Shown: positions 1 to 9,083, counted from the stretch's first letter. The stretch is 25,220 nt of DNA from FEN-1219 sp964457725 (GCA_964457725.1 CAYWGQ010000034.1:1-25220); one strand, 5' to 3'. Notes: a model not told the origin generated them from the letters alone. Made by a program: numbers and translations.

Positions 1-1815
1 CGCCTCGTACGGATAGACGGGCGTGTTCAGCCAGACGTCGACGCCCGCGGTCAAGAGCCGGCTCATGCCCTGATCGTAGCCCTCGACCAGCAGGATCTTG
101 CCGCTGAACGGCGGCTGGCTCGCGAACTTGTGGATCTCGCGCATCATCCACTGCGCCGGCTCGTCGGCCGGATGCGCCTTGCCGGCGAACACGAACACGA
201 CCGGCCGCTGCCCGTTGCCGACGATCTGCTCGAGCCAGCCGAGATCGGTGAACAGCAGCGTCGAGCGCTTGTACGTCGCGAACCGGCGGGCGAAGCCGAT
301 CGTCAGCACGTTCGGGTTCTCCGGATCGATCTGCCGGAGCAGCCGGTTGATGTGCGCCTCGCTCGCGCCGTTGCGCGTGTACTGGCGCGTGAGCCGCACC
401 CTGAGCGCGTGCAGCATCTGCCGCTTGACCTGCTGGTTCGTGTTCCAGAACTCGAGGTCCGGGATCGCCGCGATCCGGCGCACGGTCTCGATGTCCGTCA
501 TGTTGTCGCGCCAACCGAAGCCCAGGTGCCGGTCGAGCAGATCGAGCCACGGCTCGCGCATGAAGGTCTGCACGTGCACGCCGTTCGTCACGTAGCCGAC
601 CGGGTTCTCCTCGGATCGCAGCTCCGGCCAGGCGTCGCGGCAGAGCTCGGCCGACACGCTGCCGTGGATTCGGCTCACGCCGTTCACCGAGCGCGCGCCG
701 CGCATGCCGAGCCGCGTCATGTTGAACTCGTGCGCCTGATCCCCCGCGCGGCCTAGACCGAGGAATCGCTCCTCGTCGATGCCGAGCTCGTGGACGAACG
801 ACGCGAAGTGGTGGCGCACGAGGTCGACCGGGAACACGTCGTGCCCCGCGGCGACCGGCGTGTGCGTCGTGAACACGGTGCCCGCGCGGATCGCCTCGAG
901 CGCGGCCGTGAACGGCAGGCCGCGCGACGTGAGCTCGCGCACGCGCTCGAGGATCAGGAACGCCGCGTGACCTTCGTTCACGTGCCAAACGGTCGGCGCG
1001 AGCCCGGCGGCGCGGAGCGCGCGCACGCCGCCGATGCCGAGCACGACCTCCTGCTGAAGCCTGAGCTCGCGGTCGCCGCCGTAGAGCACCTGCGTGATGT
1101 TGCGGTCCTGCGGCGAGTTCTCCTCGTCGTCGGTGTCGAGCAGGAAGATCGGCACGCGGCCGATGTCCGCCTGCCAGACGCGGGCGACGACCCTGCGCCC
1201 GGGGAACGGACACTCGACGCGGATGATGTCGCCCGCCGGCGTCCGCGCCGGCCGGAGCGGCAGGCTCCGCGGATCGATGTCGGAGTACTCCGGAATCTGC
1301 TGGCCGTGGCGGTCGATGTGCTGCGTGAAATAGCCCCGCCGATACAGGAGGCCGACCGCGACGAACGGCAGGCGCGCGTCGCTCGCGGTCTTGCAGTGGT
1401 CCGCCGCGAGGATGCCGAGGCCGCCCGAGTAGATCGGAAAGCTCTCGTGGAAGCCGTACTCCGCGCAGAAGTACGCGATCAGGTCGTCGGGGGCGAGCCC
1501 GGCGGCCTCGTGCTCGTGCACGGCCTGCGCGCGGTAGGCATCGAACTCCTCGAGCACGCTCCGGTACGCCCGGAGGAACGGCTCGTCGGTCGCGGCCCGC
1601 TCGAGAATCGTCTGATCGACGCAGCGAAGGAACAGCTTCGGATTGCTCTCGGTGCGGCCCCAGAGATCCTCGTCGAGCCGGCTGAACAGCATCCGGCACG
1701 GTGCGTTCCAGCTGAACCAGAAATTCGCTGCGAGCTCCTTCAGCCGCGCGATCTCCGGGGGCAGCCGCGGCGATACCTGTAGCGCGCGGCGAGTGATTTT
1801 CGGCGTCCGTTCCAA
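1..1815 (-). CDS. glgP: Alpha-glucan (glycogen/maltodextrin) phosphorylase, N-terminal 605 residues, cut by window edge
   Basis: Predicted to release glucose-1-phosphate from alpha-1,4-glucans in the cytoplasm. The reading frame is open from a TTG at 1815 to base 1 with no stop. The N-terminus resembles the DUF3417 domain that opens the bacterial/archaeal type of phosphorylase (motif ANFWFSWNAP). It is followed by the family signatures AEYGFHESFPIYSGGLGIL and WHVNEGHAAFL. The visible part ends in WLNTPVYPYEA, just before the point where the family carries the pyridoxal-phosphate lysine (GTSGMK), so that lysine lies outside the window. The TTG start is chosen because no in-frame ATG or GTG lies nearby and a GAGAAGGA purine run sits 8 nt upstream. 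Only 4 bases separate it from the tamB stop, so translation is probably coupled to tamB. Substrate preference (glycogen or maltodextrin) cannot be told. Confidence 0.9.
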   Translation of the reverse strand, partial: MERTPKITRRALQVSPRLPPEIARLKELAANFWFSWNAPCRMLFSRLDEDLWGRTESNPKLFLRCVDQTILERAATDEPFLRAYRSVLEEFDAYRAQAVHEHEAAGLAPDDLIAYFCAEYGFHESFPIYSGGLGILAADHCKTASDARLPFVAVGLLYRRGYFTQHIDRHGQQIPEYSDIDPRSLPLRPARTPAGDIIRVECPFPGRRVVARVWQADIGRVPIFLLDTDDEENSPQDRNITQVLYGGDRELRLQQEVVLGIGGVRALRAAGLAPTVWHVNEGHAAFLILERVRELTSRGLPFTAALEAIRAGTVFTTHTPVAAGHDVFPVDLVRHHFASFVHELGIDEERFLGLGRAGDQAHEFNMTRLGMRGARSVNGVSRIHGSVSAELCRDAWPELRSEENPVGYVTNGVHVQTFMREPWLDLLDRHLGFGWRDNMTDIETVRRIAAIPDLEFWNTNQQVKRQMLHALRVRLTRQYTRNGASEAHINRLLRQIDPENPNVLTIGFARRFATYKRSTLLFTDLGWLEQIVGNGQRPVVFVFAGKAHPADEPAQWMMREIHKFASQPPFSGKILLVEGYDQGMSRLLTAGVDVWLNTPVYPYEA

Positions 1816-1819
1816 ATCC

Positions 1820-4800
1820 TTATTCCTTCTCCACTGTGTACAGCAAGTCCATCGACTTCTGCTCTCCGGAGCGCGTCTCGATGGACAGCCGCTCGTTCAC
1901 GCGAAAGCGCAGCAGCAGGCCGCCGATCCTGTTGACGAGGCCATAACTGTAGCGGATGTAGACCTTGGGGCTTAAATACTTGCCTGCCATCAGCGAGCCG
2001 GCGTCCGCGTCGGTCGTCTGCACCGTGAACTCGTCGAGTCCGAGCGACTGGCCGATTCGCTGCACGACCGGCAACGCCTGCTGCAGCCCCATCGCGAGCG
2101 CCGCGGTCTGGAGCGTCGCCGTCTCCTCGCTGCCGGTCCCTGTCAGCGGCCTGCCGAACAGGAGGTACGCCAGCGCGTCGGCCTCGCTCATCGGCGGCTC
2201 GGAGTATATCCGCGTCTCGGGCGACTTGACCGTGCCGGTCAGCTCGACGCCGACGGTCGTCGACTCGATCCGCCGCACGGCCCGGACGTCGAGCGCCGGG
2301 TCGTCCAGCGGCCCGGTGAAGAGCAGCTGTCCCCGCTCGAGCGCAAGTGTCTGACCGTACGCGTTGTACGTGCCGGCGAGCGTCAGCGAGCCGGACGCGT
2401 TGGTCGCGACGTCCGACGTGCGCCGCAGCCGCATCTCCCCCGAGACGTCGGCGTCGAGGTTCAGCGCGCGGTACTCGACCTCGGACCCCAACGTAATCAG
2501 CAGGTCGCTCAACATCCGCAGCGGCCGCGCCGGCGCCGGCGCGTCGACGCCGTGCACGACCGCATCGGCCGAAGGCGCGACGGCCTGCTCCGGCAGCTGG
2601 CCGACCTCGATCCGCGCCCGCGGCACGTGCACCGTGCCGGTGACGGTCACGTCCGGGAGGCGGACGACCGCGCGCAGGTTCGGCGTCACGAACACGTCCG
2701 CGTCCGGCCGCGCGACCGCGTGGATCGACTCGCCGGTCAGCGTGAGCTCCGCGGGCCAGCCCGCGCGCGGGTCGAGCTCGACCTGCCCGCGCACCTCGAC
2801 GGTGCGATCCTCGACGAGACCGGTCGCGACGAACTCGAGCGCGCGGCCGTCGGCGCTTTCGGCCCGCGCCTCGATGCCGGTCACCTGTAACCCCCATTCC
2901 GGCACCGCAATCTCGCCGCCGACGAGCTCCGCGCGGCCGTCGAGCTCCGGGTCCGCGGCGGTACCGCCGATCTCGAGCTCGACGCTCGCCCGGCCCGCGA
3001 CGCGGTCGACGTCCGGCGAGAGCACGGCCGCGAATGCGAGGTCCGGGATCGACGCCTCGAGCTCGCCGTCGATCGGCGAGTCCGTCCGGCGGATGTCCGC
3101 CATCTCGGCCCGGAGATCGACGATCGCGCCTTCCTCCGCGTGGACGACGCTGCGGACCGCAAGCCGCCAGTCCGCGAGCTCCGCGGTCAGCACGAGGTCG
3201 TCGAGCGTCAGCGTCAACGGCGCGCGGTCCGCGTCGAGCGCGGCGCTCGCGCGGGTCGTCCCGCCGACGACCGAGAGCGACCCTCGCGGCGCGCGGCGCA
3301 GATCGGCAAACGACGCGGACAGCTGGTAGATGCCGTCGAGCTCGACCTCCGGCGGCAGGAACGGCCGGAGCGCGCCGAGCTCGAAGTTCTGCGCGGCGAC
3401 GACCAGCGAATCCTCCGCCGCGCCCTCGAGCCTGAGCTCCGCGCAGAGACGCGTTCTCCCCTGGGCGAGGCAGCTCGTCTCGAGCGCGACCGTGCCGGCG
3501 CCGAGCCTGAGCGGCGCGGGGTCCGCGAGGCGCCACGGCCCGAGGGCCGGCTGGTCGACGTCGAGCCGCGCGACCGTCCCCTGCCAGCGCCCGTCAGCAA
3601 GCGCTCCGTCGGCCGCGGCCGCGGCTTCCCACTCGTCGGCGAACGCCGCGAGCGTCACCGAGTGGCCGTCGAGCCGCCCGTCGACCTCGCCCGCGACCCG
3701 GTTCACCGTGAATGCGCCGCGGCGGACGCGCTCGGCCGCGATCGACACCCGGCCGGCGCCGCCTTCGACGTCGGCGGCCGCGTCGAGCGCCGCCACGGAC
3801 CAGCCCGCGTACTCGAGCTCGCGCGCGGCCGCGGTGCCTTGCACGGCCGGCGCCGCACGCGTGCCGGAGATCGCGAGATCGGCGGTGACGGCGCCCGCAA
3901 GCCCGGGCCACGCCGCCTCGAGGTCCGCGAGCTCCGCGTCGATCGCGAGCGCGAGCGTCTCGCCGACGCGCCCGTCGATCTCGAGCCGATTGTCGCCGGA
4001 CGCGAGCCGCACGCCGGTGAGCTCGATCCCGTCCGGTCCGCCGGCGACCGAGCCGCTGCCGGCAACCGGGTAACCCCTGAGTTCCCCCTCGAGCGCGGCC
4101 GCGTCGACCCGCCACGCGAGCACCGGCGCGAGGGCGCCTGCCGTCCGCGCGCGGACGAGCAGCCGGCCGGGCCAGTCGGGCGCGAGCGCGCTCGGGTCGA
4201 CGTCGCGCGCGTCGAACGAAGCCTCCCACCGCTGCTCGGCGAGCGCGAACGTGCCCTCGCCCACGAGCGCGCCGTGCGCGCTGCCGAGCTCGAGCGCATC
4301 GAGCACGATCTCGGCACGGTCCGCCGTGCCGCGCGCGTCGAGCTCGAGCCGGTGATCCTCGACGAGCACCTCGCCCGTCACCGCGAACCGGACCCCGTCG
4401 AGCCCGCCCTGGACGGTCAGCCGGCCGCTCGGGCTCGAGGCCCACTCGAGCAGCGACGGCCACGCGAGCCCTTGCCATTCGACGGTCGCATCGACCGTCG
4501 GCTCGGCCGCGAGCGACAGCTCGCCGGCCGCGGTCGCCGCGAACGGCGCTTGGAGCCGATGCTCGAAGCGGAGCACCGGCCACTCGCCCGCGACGGCCAG
4601 CGTCCCCGACGCCGACTCGCCGGCCACGTCGCCCTGCCACGCGAGCGCGGCGTCGAGCCCGAGCGGCGCGAAGGCGAGCGCCGCGCGGCCGCCGAGATCG
4701 AAACCCCGCACGTGCGCCGCGAGCTCCGCGAGCGCGATCCGCGACCCTTTGCCCTCTGCGCCGAACGAGATCCGCTCGAGCGCCTCGCCGAGCCCGTCGA

Positions 4801-5239
4801 GCTCGAGCCGGCCGACCTCGGCGCGGCCGACCCGGACCGCGAGCGGCAGCTCGAAGCCGCCGGTCGCCGCGGCGGTAGTCGCAGCGGTCGGCTCGCGGCG
4901 GTGCGCGACGGTGCCCGCGTCGAGCCGGCCGATCTCGAGCGCGCCGTCGAGGAGCGCGGCCGGCCGCCACTCGAGCGCGAGCCGGTCGATCGAGATGCGC
5001 TCGGCACCCGCGGCGATCTCGACGTTGCGCAGCACGAGGCGCCCGGCGAGCGTGCCCTCGACGCCGCCGATCCGGACGAAGCTCTCGATGTGCGGCGCCG
5101 CGCGGGCGAACGCGAACGCCGTGCCGCGCTCCGTTCCGAGGAGCCAGAGCGCGCCGCCTGCGGCGGCGACCGCGGCGAGCACGCAGAGCGCGGCGACGAC
5201 CGCGAGCGCGCGCACGATCTTTACGCGGGCCGCGCTCAC
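1820..5239 (-). CDS. tamB: Translocation and assembly module protein TamB (DUF490/AsmA-like)
   Basis: A 1139-residue inner-membrane-anchored periplasmic protein. With TamA it spans the envelope and is implicated in autotransporter assembly and lipid transport to the outer membrane. One hydrophobic segment lies at residues about 8-30, followed by a long stretch of repeating beta-rich, amphipathic segments. The C-terminal DUF490 region includes the typical ending with LMAGKYLSPKVYIRYSYGL and a final basic/aromatic strand. It is within the usual family range (about 1100-1300 residues). The GTG at 5239 is chosen because it overlaps the tamA stop as GTGA and places the membrane anchor at the N-terminus. 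The frame stays open upstream to about 5986, but that part lies antiparallel-frame within tamA and is low-complexity Arg/Ala. Gene order tamA-tamB is canonical. Confidence 0.95.
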   Translation of the reverse strand: MSAARVKIVRALAVVAALCVLAAVAAAGGALWLLGTERGTAFAFARAAPHIESFVRIGGVEGTLAGRLVLRNVEIAAGAERISIDRLALEWRPAALLDGALEIGRLDAGTVAHRREPTAATTAAATGGFELPLAVRVGRAEVGRLELDGLGEALERISFGAEGKGSRIALAELAAHVRGFDLGGRAALAFAPLGLDAALAWQGDVAGESASGTLAVAGEWPVLRFEHRLQAPFAATAAGELSLAAEPTVDATVEWQGLAWPSLLEWASSPSGRLTVQGGLDGVRFAVTGEVLVEDHRLELDARGTADRAEIVLDALELGSAHGALVGEGTFALAEQRWEASFDARDVDPSALAPDWPGRLLVRARTAGALAPVLAWRVDAAALEGELRGYPVAGSGSVAGGPDGIELTGVRLASGDNRLEIDGRVGETLALAIDAELADLEAAWPGLAGAVTADLAISGTRAAPAVQGTAAARELEYAGWSVAALDAAADVEGGAGRVSIAAERVRRGAFTVNRVAGEVDGRLDGHSVTLAAFADEWEAAAAADGALADGRWQGTVARLDVDQPALGPWRLADPAPLRLGAGTVALETSCLAQGRTRLCAELRLEGAAEDSLVVAAQNFELGALRPFLPPEVELDGIYQLSASFADLRRAPRGSLSVVGGTTRASAALDADRAPLTLTLDDLVLTAELADWRLAVRSVVHAEEGAIVDLRAEMADIRRTDSPIDGELEASIPDLAFAAVLSPDVDRVAGRASVELEIGGTAADPELDGRAELVGGEIAVPEWGLQVTGIEARAESADGRALEFVATGLVEDRTVEVRGQVELDPRAGWPAELTLTGESIHAVARPDADVFVTPNLRAVVRLPDVTVTGTVHVPRARIEVGQLPEQAVAPSADAVVHGVDAPAPARPLRMLSDLLITLGSEVEYRALNLDADVSGEMRLRRTSDVATNASGSLTLAGTYNAYGQTLALERGQLLFTGPLDDPALDVRAVRRIESTTVGVELTGTVKSPETRIYSEPPMSEADALAYLLFGRPLTGTGSEETATLQTAALAMGLQQALPVVQRIGQSLGLDEFTVQTTDADAGSLMAGKYLSPKVYIRYSYGLVNRIGGLLLRFRVNERLSIETRSGEQKSMDLLYTVEKE

Positions 5240-7017
5240 AGATCCGGGCCGAGGCTCACGTGCACGCGGAAGCTTCGGTCCTCGTCGTCGAGCGGGACGG
5301 CGAGGTCGAGCCGTACCGGCCCCAGCGGCGATTGCCAGCGGCCGCCGAGACCCGCGCCCGTGCGGGCGTCGACCGACGAGCCGTTGAACGCGTTGCCGGA
5401 ATCGACGAACGCGGCGAGCCCCCAGCGGCCCTTCAGCGGATGCTCGTACTCGAAGCTCGCGGTCAGAAGCTTCGCGCCGCCGATGATCCGGCCGTCCTCG
5501 TCCGCCGGGCCGAGCGACTCGAACGAGTAGCCGCGCACGCTGTTGTCGCCGCCCGCGAAGAACCGCACGGACGGCGGCAGCTGCTCGAACTCGCGCTCCC
5601 AGGTGACGCCGGCGCGCGTGCGCACGATGAAGCGCGCGCTCGAAGGCGCGGACCAGATCCACTTCCCTTCGACGATCGTCTGCAGGAAGCTCGTGTCGGA
5701 GCCCAAGCGGTCCGAGCCGCCGCGCACCTCGATGTCGATCTTCGAGCCGCGCCGCGGACGGATGGTGTTGTCGGCGCGCAAGCGCATCCAGTCGATCGCC
5801 GGCATCAGGATCCGCGAACGGCCGACCTGGTCGGCGACCTCGAAGTCCTCGATCAGCCACGTGACGAGCTCGGTGCGCGTCCACGCGCCCGGCCGCTCGA
5901 ACACGCGCCGCGCGGAGATCTCGAGGCCTTCGCTCTCGGACGTGTCGGTCACCTCGCGCCGCGCGCCCGCATCGAAGCTGACCCACTGGAAGCGAGGGTC
6001 GCCGAACGGAAAGCGGTAATTCGCGGTGACCTCGGAGGTGACCGGCGAGAGCTGGGCGCTGACGCCGAACTGGTGGCCGCGGTCGTTCCAGCGCCGGTTC
6101 GTGCGTCCGAACGTGACCCGCGGTCCCGTGTCGGTCGAGAAGCCCGCGCCGTACGTGATCAGCCGGCGCGGCGCGCCGGCGAGCGCGATGCGCACCGGGA
6201 TCGTCCGCGTCTCGTCGTCCGGCGCCTCCGGCCGGACGTCGATCGACGAGAAGTAGCCGCTCTCGGAGAGCTCGACGTACAGCGCGGCGAGGCGGCGGTT
6301 GTCGTACGGCTCGCCGGGCTCGAAGCCGAGATAAGAACGGACCATCCGCTCGCTCAGCACGTCCTGCTCGAGCACGATCGGCCCGAAACGGTAGCGCGGC
6401 CCCGAGTCGAAGCGGAGCGTCACGTCGGCCGCGAGCTCAGCCGGATACACGTCGATCCGGCTCGCGTCGAACCGGGCCTCGGCATAGCCCCGCTCGGCGG
6501 CGAGATCGACGAGGCGCCGCTTCAGCTCCTCGTACGCCGCGTGCTCGAGCGGCGCACCCGGCGCGAGGCCGGGCGCCGCCCGAATCGCGGCGAACGCCGG
6601 GTCGTCGGCCGCTTCGCCGTCGATCGCGACGTCGACGCGCCGCAGCACGACGCGGGGACCGGGATCGATCGTGAGCTCGACGTGCCAGCAGCCTTCGCGC
6701 GGCACCGACTGCGTGGCGATCTCCGGCGCGTAGTAGCCGAACGCTTCGAGCGCCGAGCGAACTTGTGCGGGGGCCGCACGCAGGCGCTGCGCGATGCGCC
6801 GTTCCGGCGCGTCGCACGGCTCGTCGTCGAGGTCGAGGTGCGCGAGCACGTTGTCCGCGACCGCGCCCTCGACCCCGACGATTCGCACGTCGCTCTGCGC
6901 CCCGGCCGCCGCGAGCAGCACTGTTGCGCAGCACGCGGCGGCGGAGCACCGGCGGGCAGCCCGCCGGCGGGATGGGTGGTTCGTGCGGATCACTGGCAGC
7001 CCGTTCGGCACCCCCAC
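5236..7017 (-). CDS. tamA: Outer-membrane translocation and assembly module protein TamA (BamA/Omp85 family)
   Basis: A 593-residue Omp85-family outer-membrane protein, partner of the downstream TamB. It has an N-terminal Arg-rich then hydrophobic stretch (residues about 17-40) that reads as a Sec signal peptide ending near AAGAQS. Three POTRA-like segments follow (about 42-260), then a 16-strand type beta-barrel domain (about 280-593). The conserved loop motif SVRGYSFESLGP, the Omp85 VRGF/Y signature, lies late in the barrel. The length matches TamA (about 575-600) and is shorter than BamA. The start is uncertain: in-frame GTG codons occur at 7017, 7011 and 6993 and none has a strong ribosome-binding site; I took the first because AGGAA lies about 12 nt upstream. 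Its 3' end overlaps the tamB start by 4 nt. Confidence 0.92.
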   Translation of the reverse strand: MGVPNGLPVIRTNHPSRRRAARRCSAAACCATVLLAAAGAQSDVRIVGVEGAVADNVLAHLDLDDEPCDAPERRIAQRLRAAPAQVRSALEAFGYYAPEIATQSVPREGCWHVELTIDPGPRVVLRRVDVAIDGEAADDPAFAAIRAAPGLAPGAPLEHAAYEELKRRLVDLAAERGYAEARFDASRIDVYPAELAADVTLRFDSGPRYRFGPIVLEQDVLSERMVRSYLGFEPGEPYDNRRLAALYVELSESGYFSSIDVRPEAPDDETRTIPVRIALAGAPRRLITYGAGFSTDTGPRVTFGRTNRRWNDRGHQFGVSAQLSPVTSEVTANYRFPFGDPRFQWVSFDAGARREVTDTSESEGLEISARRVFERPGAWTRTELVTWLIEDFEVADQVGRSRILMPAIDWMRLRADNTIRPRRGSKIDIEVRGGSDRLGSDTSFLQTIVEGKWIWSAPSSARFIVRTRAGVTWEREFEQLPPSVRFFAGGDNSVRGYSFESLGPADEDGRIIGGAKLLTASFEYEHPLKGRWGLAAFVDSGNAFNGSSVDARTGAGLGGRWQSPLGPVRLDLAVPLDDEDRSFRVHVSLGPDL

Positions 7018-7109
7018 GTGCCGGCAAGTTCCTGGCGCGGCGCCCCGGGGCGCCGGCTCGCGGCCATGCTACCGCAAGGCGCTTCCGGCAGGCGCCCCGC
7101 CGATGCCGC

Positions 7110-7115
7110 TACAAT
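7110..7115 (+). promoter_or_regulatory. Candidate -10 box (TACAAT) for a leaderless amidohydrolase transcript
   Basis: TACAAT ends 8 nt before the ATG at 7124, so transcription would start at or within 1-2 bases of the start codon. No Shine-Dalgarno sequence precedes that ATG. A clear -35 element at 16-18 bp is not visible. This is an inference from position only. Confidence 0.4.
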
Positions 7116-7123
7116 GGCCCGCC

Positions 7124-8110
7124 ATGAGCGTGATCGACGTCCACACCCACATGCTGACCCGCGAGTACCTCGCCCTGCTCGAGGAGCGCGGCGGCGGCAA
7201 GTACTCGTTCGGCGAGAACAGCGCCGGCCAACCGATCATCCGCCTCTCCGGGGCGCCGTTCATGACGCTGATGGAGGAGATGTGGGACTACGACCGGCGG
7301 ATCGCGGACATGGACCGCGCCCGGGTGGACGTCGCGATCGTCTCGCTGACCTGCCCGAACGCGTACTTCGGCGACGCGGACACGAGCCTGAAGGCCGCGC
7401 AGCTCGTGAACGACTCGATGGCCGAGCAGCAGCGCGCGCGCCCGGACCGCATACGCTGGCTCGCGTCGCTGCCGTGGCAGTACCCCGAGCGTGCGTTGCC
7501 CGAGCTCGAGCGCTGCCTCGCGGCCGGCGCCGTCGGCGTGATGGTGATCGCGACGATCGACGGGGAGCATCTGACGGCACCGCGGTTCGCGCCGATCTGG
7601 GAGGCGATCGATCGGCACGCGTTGCCGGTGCTGCTCCATCCCGGCACGCCTCCGGGGGTACGCGACCTCGGGCTCGACGAGTACGGGCTCGTGCCGCCGG
7701 TCGGGTTCCCGTTCGACACGACGCTCGCGGTCGCGCGGATGATCTTCGACGGGTTCTTCGACCGCCATCCGAACCTGAAGCTGATCGCGGCGCACGGCGG
7801 CGGCGCGCTGCCGTATCTCGCCGCGCGGCTCGACCGCTGCCACGAGATGATTCCCGCGTGCTCGGCGGTGACGAAGCGGCCGCCGAGCGAGTATCTCCGA
7901 CACATCTATTACGACGCGGTGCTGTACTCGCCGGCGGCGCTCGAGCTCTGCATCGAGGTGGCCGGCAGCCCCGAGCGGGTGCTGTACGGCTCGGACTATC
8001 CGCACAACATCGGCGACATGGCGGGCTGCCTCGCACGCGTCGACGCGCTCGGCGGCACCCGCGCCACCCAAATCCGCGGCGCCAACGCCGCCCGCCTCTT
8101 CCGCCTCTAA
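7124..8110 (+). CDS. Amidohydrolase-2 family protein, ACMSD-like (putative decarboxylase or hydrolase)
   Basis: A 328-residue TIM-barrel metal enzyme of the amidohydrolase-2 (PF04909) group, which includes aminocarboxymuconate-semialdehyde decarboxylase, resorcylate decarboxylases and 4-oxalomesaconate hydratase. Visible metal-site motifs are IDVHTHM at residues 4-10, a His in VLLHPGTPPG, a His in AAHGGGALPYL and the Asp of LYGSDYPHN near the C-terminus. The ATG at 7124 puts the HxH motif at the usual distance from the N-terminus; an in-frame ATG at 7103 would add 7 unconserved residues. It stands alone on the plus strand, divergent from tamA and convergent with the dioxygenase operon. The location next to ring-cleavage genes suggests it acts on an aromatic acid or a ring-fission product. 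The exact reaction is not known. Confidence 0.85.
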   Translation: MSVIDVHTHMLTREYLALLEERGGGKYSFGENSAGQPIIRLSGAPFMTLMEEMWDYDRRIADMDRARVDVAIVSLTCPNAYFGDADTSLKAAQLVNDSMAEQQRARPDRIRWLASLPWQYPERALPELERCLAAGAVGVMVIATIDGEHLTAPRFAPIWEAIDRHALPVLLHPGTPPGVRDLGLDEYGLVPPVGFPFDTTLAVARMIFDGFFDRHPNLKLIAAHGGGALPYLAARLDRCHEMIPACSAVTKRPPSEYLRHIYYDAVLYSPAALELCIEVAGSPERVLYGSDYPHNIGDMAGCLARVDALGGTRATQIRGANAARLFRL

Positions 8111-8136
8111 GCCTCGCGCGCGCAGAGATGCCGCGG

Positions 8137-8206
8137 TAGGAGCGGCTGTCCAGCCGCGACCGCCGTGACGCCGAACGAAGACGCTCGCGGCTCGGCAGCC
8201 GCTCTA
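8137..8206. terminator. Inverted pair of TAGGAGCGGCTG-type repeats between convergent genes
   Basis: One copy of the repeat lies at 8137-8159 (core GCGGCTGTCCAGCCGC) and an imperfect inverted copy at 8185-8206, with 2 central mismatches and one missing base, separated by 25 nt. Transcribed from either side it would fold into a hairpin of about 20 bp. It sits between the stops of the amidohydrolase (8110) and the ligB-like gene (8262), so a bidirectional terminator is the simplest role. No run of T follows either arm, so the mechanism is uncertain. The same repeat recurs at 19523-19672. Confidence 0.6.
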
Positions 8207-8261
8207 CCGAAGATCGCGGTCTTCGAGCGCAACGCCGCGCAGGCGACTCGCGCGCGCCGCG

Positions 8262-9083
8262 TCAGCGGATGTGCATTTCGGCGACGGTGCAGCCGACGGC
8301 GAAGATCGGGATCGGCGCGTAGAAGAGGAGCTCGCCGGTCGAGCCTTCGGTCGCGCCGGCGACCGTGATGAACGTGCGGATCTCGAAGCCGCCCTGCCCC
8401 GCGTCGCGCAGGATCTCCTCGTCGGTGTACGCGATCAGCTCGTCGCGGCGGTTCGCGAGGAACCGCTCGAGGAACTGCCGGTCCCACGCTTCGTTGATCG
8501 TCCCCGAATCGGGCGTCGCCGGCCAGTGCGAGATGCCGCCGGTGCCGACGAGCGCGATCCGCTCGGGCTGCGCATCGCACACCGCCCGCAACGCGCGGCC
8601 GAACTCATAGGCGCGGTGCAGCGGCGTCAACGGCGGCCCCTGGCAGTTCACGTTCATCGGCACGATCGGCAGATCGTAGCGGGGCGTGAGAAAGTGCAGC
8701 GGCACCATGATGCCGTGATCGAACTTCCACTCCTCCGCGTACGCGACGTCGATGCGCTCGAGCAGCCCCTGGATCAGCCGCTTCGACAGCGCCGCGTTCC
8801 CGGGCACGTCGCGCCGCCGGATGCCGAGCCACTCCTCGTCCTCGATCGGCCCCTCGTAGCGGTCCGCCATGCCGACGCAGTACGCCGGCATGTTGTTCAT
8901 GAAGAAATTCGCGAAATGCTCGGCGGCGACCACGATCAGCGCGTCCGGCCGCGCGGCCTCGAGCCGCTCGCGCAGCTCTCCGAGCTTCGCGTAGAACTCG
9001 TCGCGCACGGCAGGATCCGCGCGATTCGCGCGGCCGGTGATACCGGGCGCGTGGCTGCAAACGCCTGCGAATACGAGGCTCAT
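8262..9083 (-). CDS. Class III extradiol ring-cleavage dioxygenase, catalytic (LigB-like, beta) subunit
   Basis: A 273-residue catalytic subunit of the LigB superfamily, which opens catechol-type rings next to the two hydroxyls with Fe(II) and O2. By position, the Fe ligands expected from protocatechuate 4,5-dioxygenase (His12, His61, Glu242) correspond to His11 (motif VCSHAPG), His56 (AAEHFANFF) and Glu234 (GGFEIRTF). The acid-base His195 corresponds to His186 in GTGGISHWP. The start ATG overlaps the stop of the small subunit as ATGA. The substrate is not readable. The adjacent hpaE- and hpaF-like genes suggest homoprotocatechuate or a close relative, whereas the two-subunit architecture is more typical of protocatechuate or gallate enzymes. 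Confidence 0.88.
   Translation of the reverse strand: MSLVFAGVCSHAPGITGRANRADPAVRDEFYAKLGELRERLEAARPDALIVVAAEHFANFFMNNMPAYCVGMADRYEGPIEDEEWLGIRRRDVPGNAALSKRLIQGLLERIDVAYAEEWKFDHGIMVPLHFLTPRYDLPIVPMNVNCQGPPLTPLHRAYEFGRALRAVCDAQPERIALVGTGGISHWPATPDSGTINEAWDRQFLERFLANRRDELIAYTDEEILRDAGQGGFEIRTFITVAGATEGSTGELLFYAPIPIFAVGCTVAEMHIR

Noticed and set aside
3140..5530. 796-residue plus-strand open frame across tamB
   Set aside because: Arg/Glu/Pro-rich composition with no domain, fully antisense to a well-supported tamB. Long shadow frames are expected at this GC content.
5240..5986. Upstream extension of tamB to a start at 5986
   Set aside because: The extra 249 residues are an Arg-rich shadow of tamA. 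The GTG at 5239 overlaps the tamA stop and directly precedes the membrane anchor.
5260..8139. 959-residue plus-strand open frame covering tamA and the amidohydrolase
   Set aside because: It spans two genes on opposite strands in a frame that matches neither. Composition is typical of a GC shadow.
8137..8206. Insertion-sequence remnant with terminal inverted repeats
   Set aside because: Only 25 nt separates the arms, there is no transposase fragment and no visible target duplication. A repeat-derived terminator fits better.
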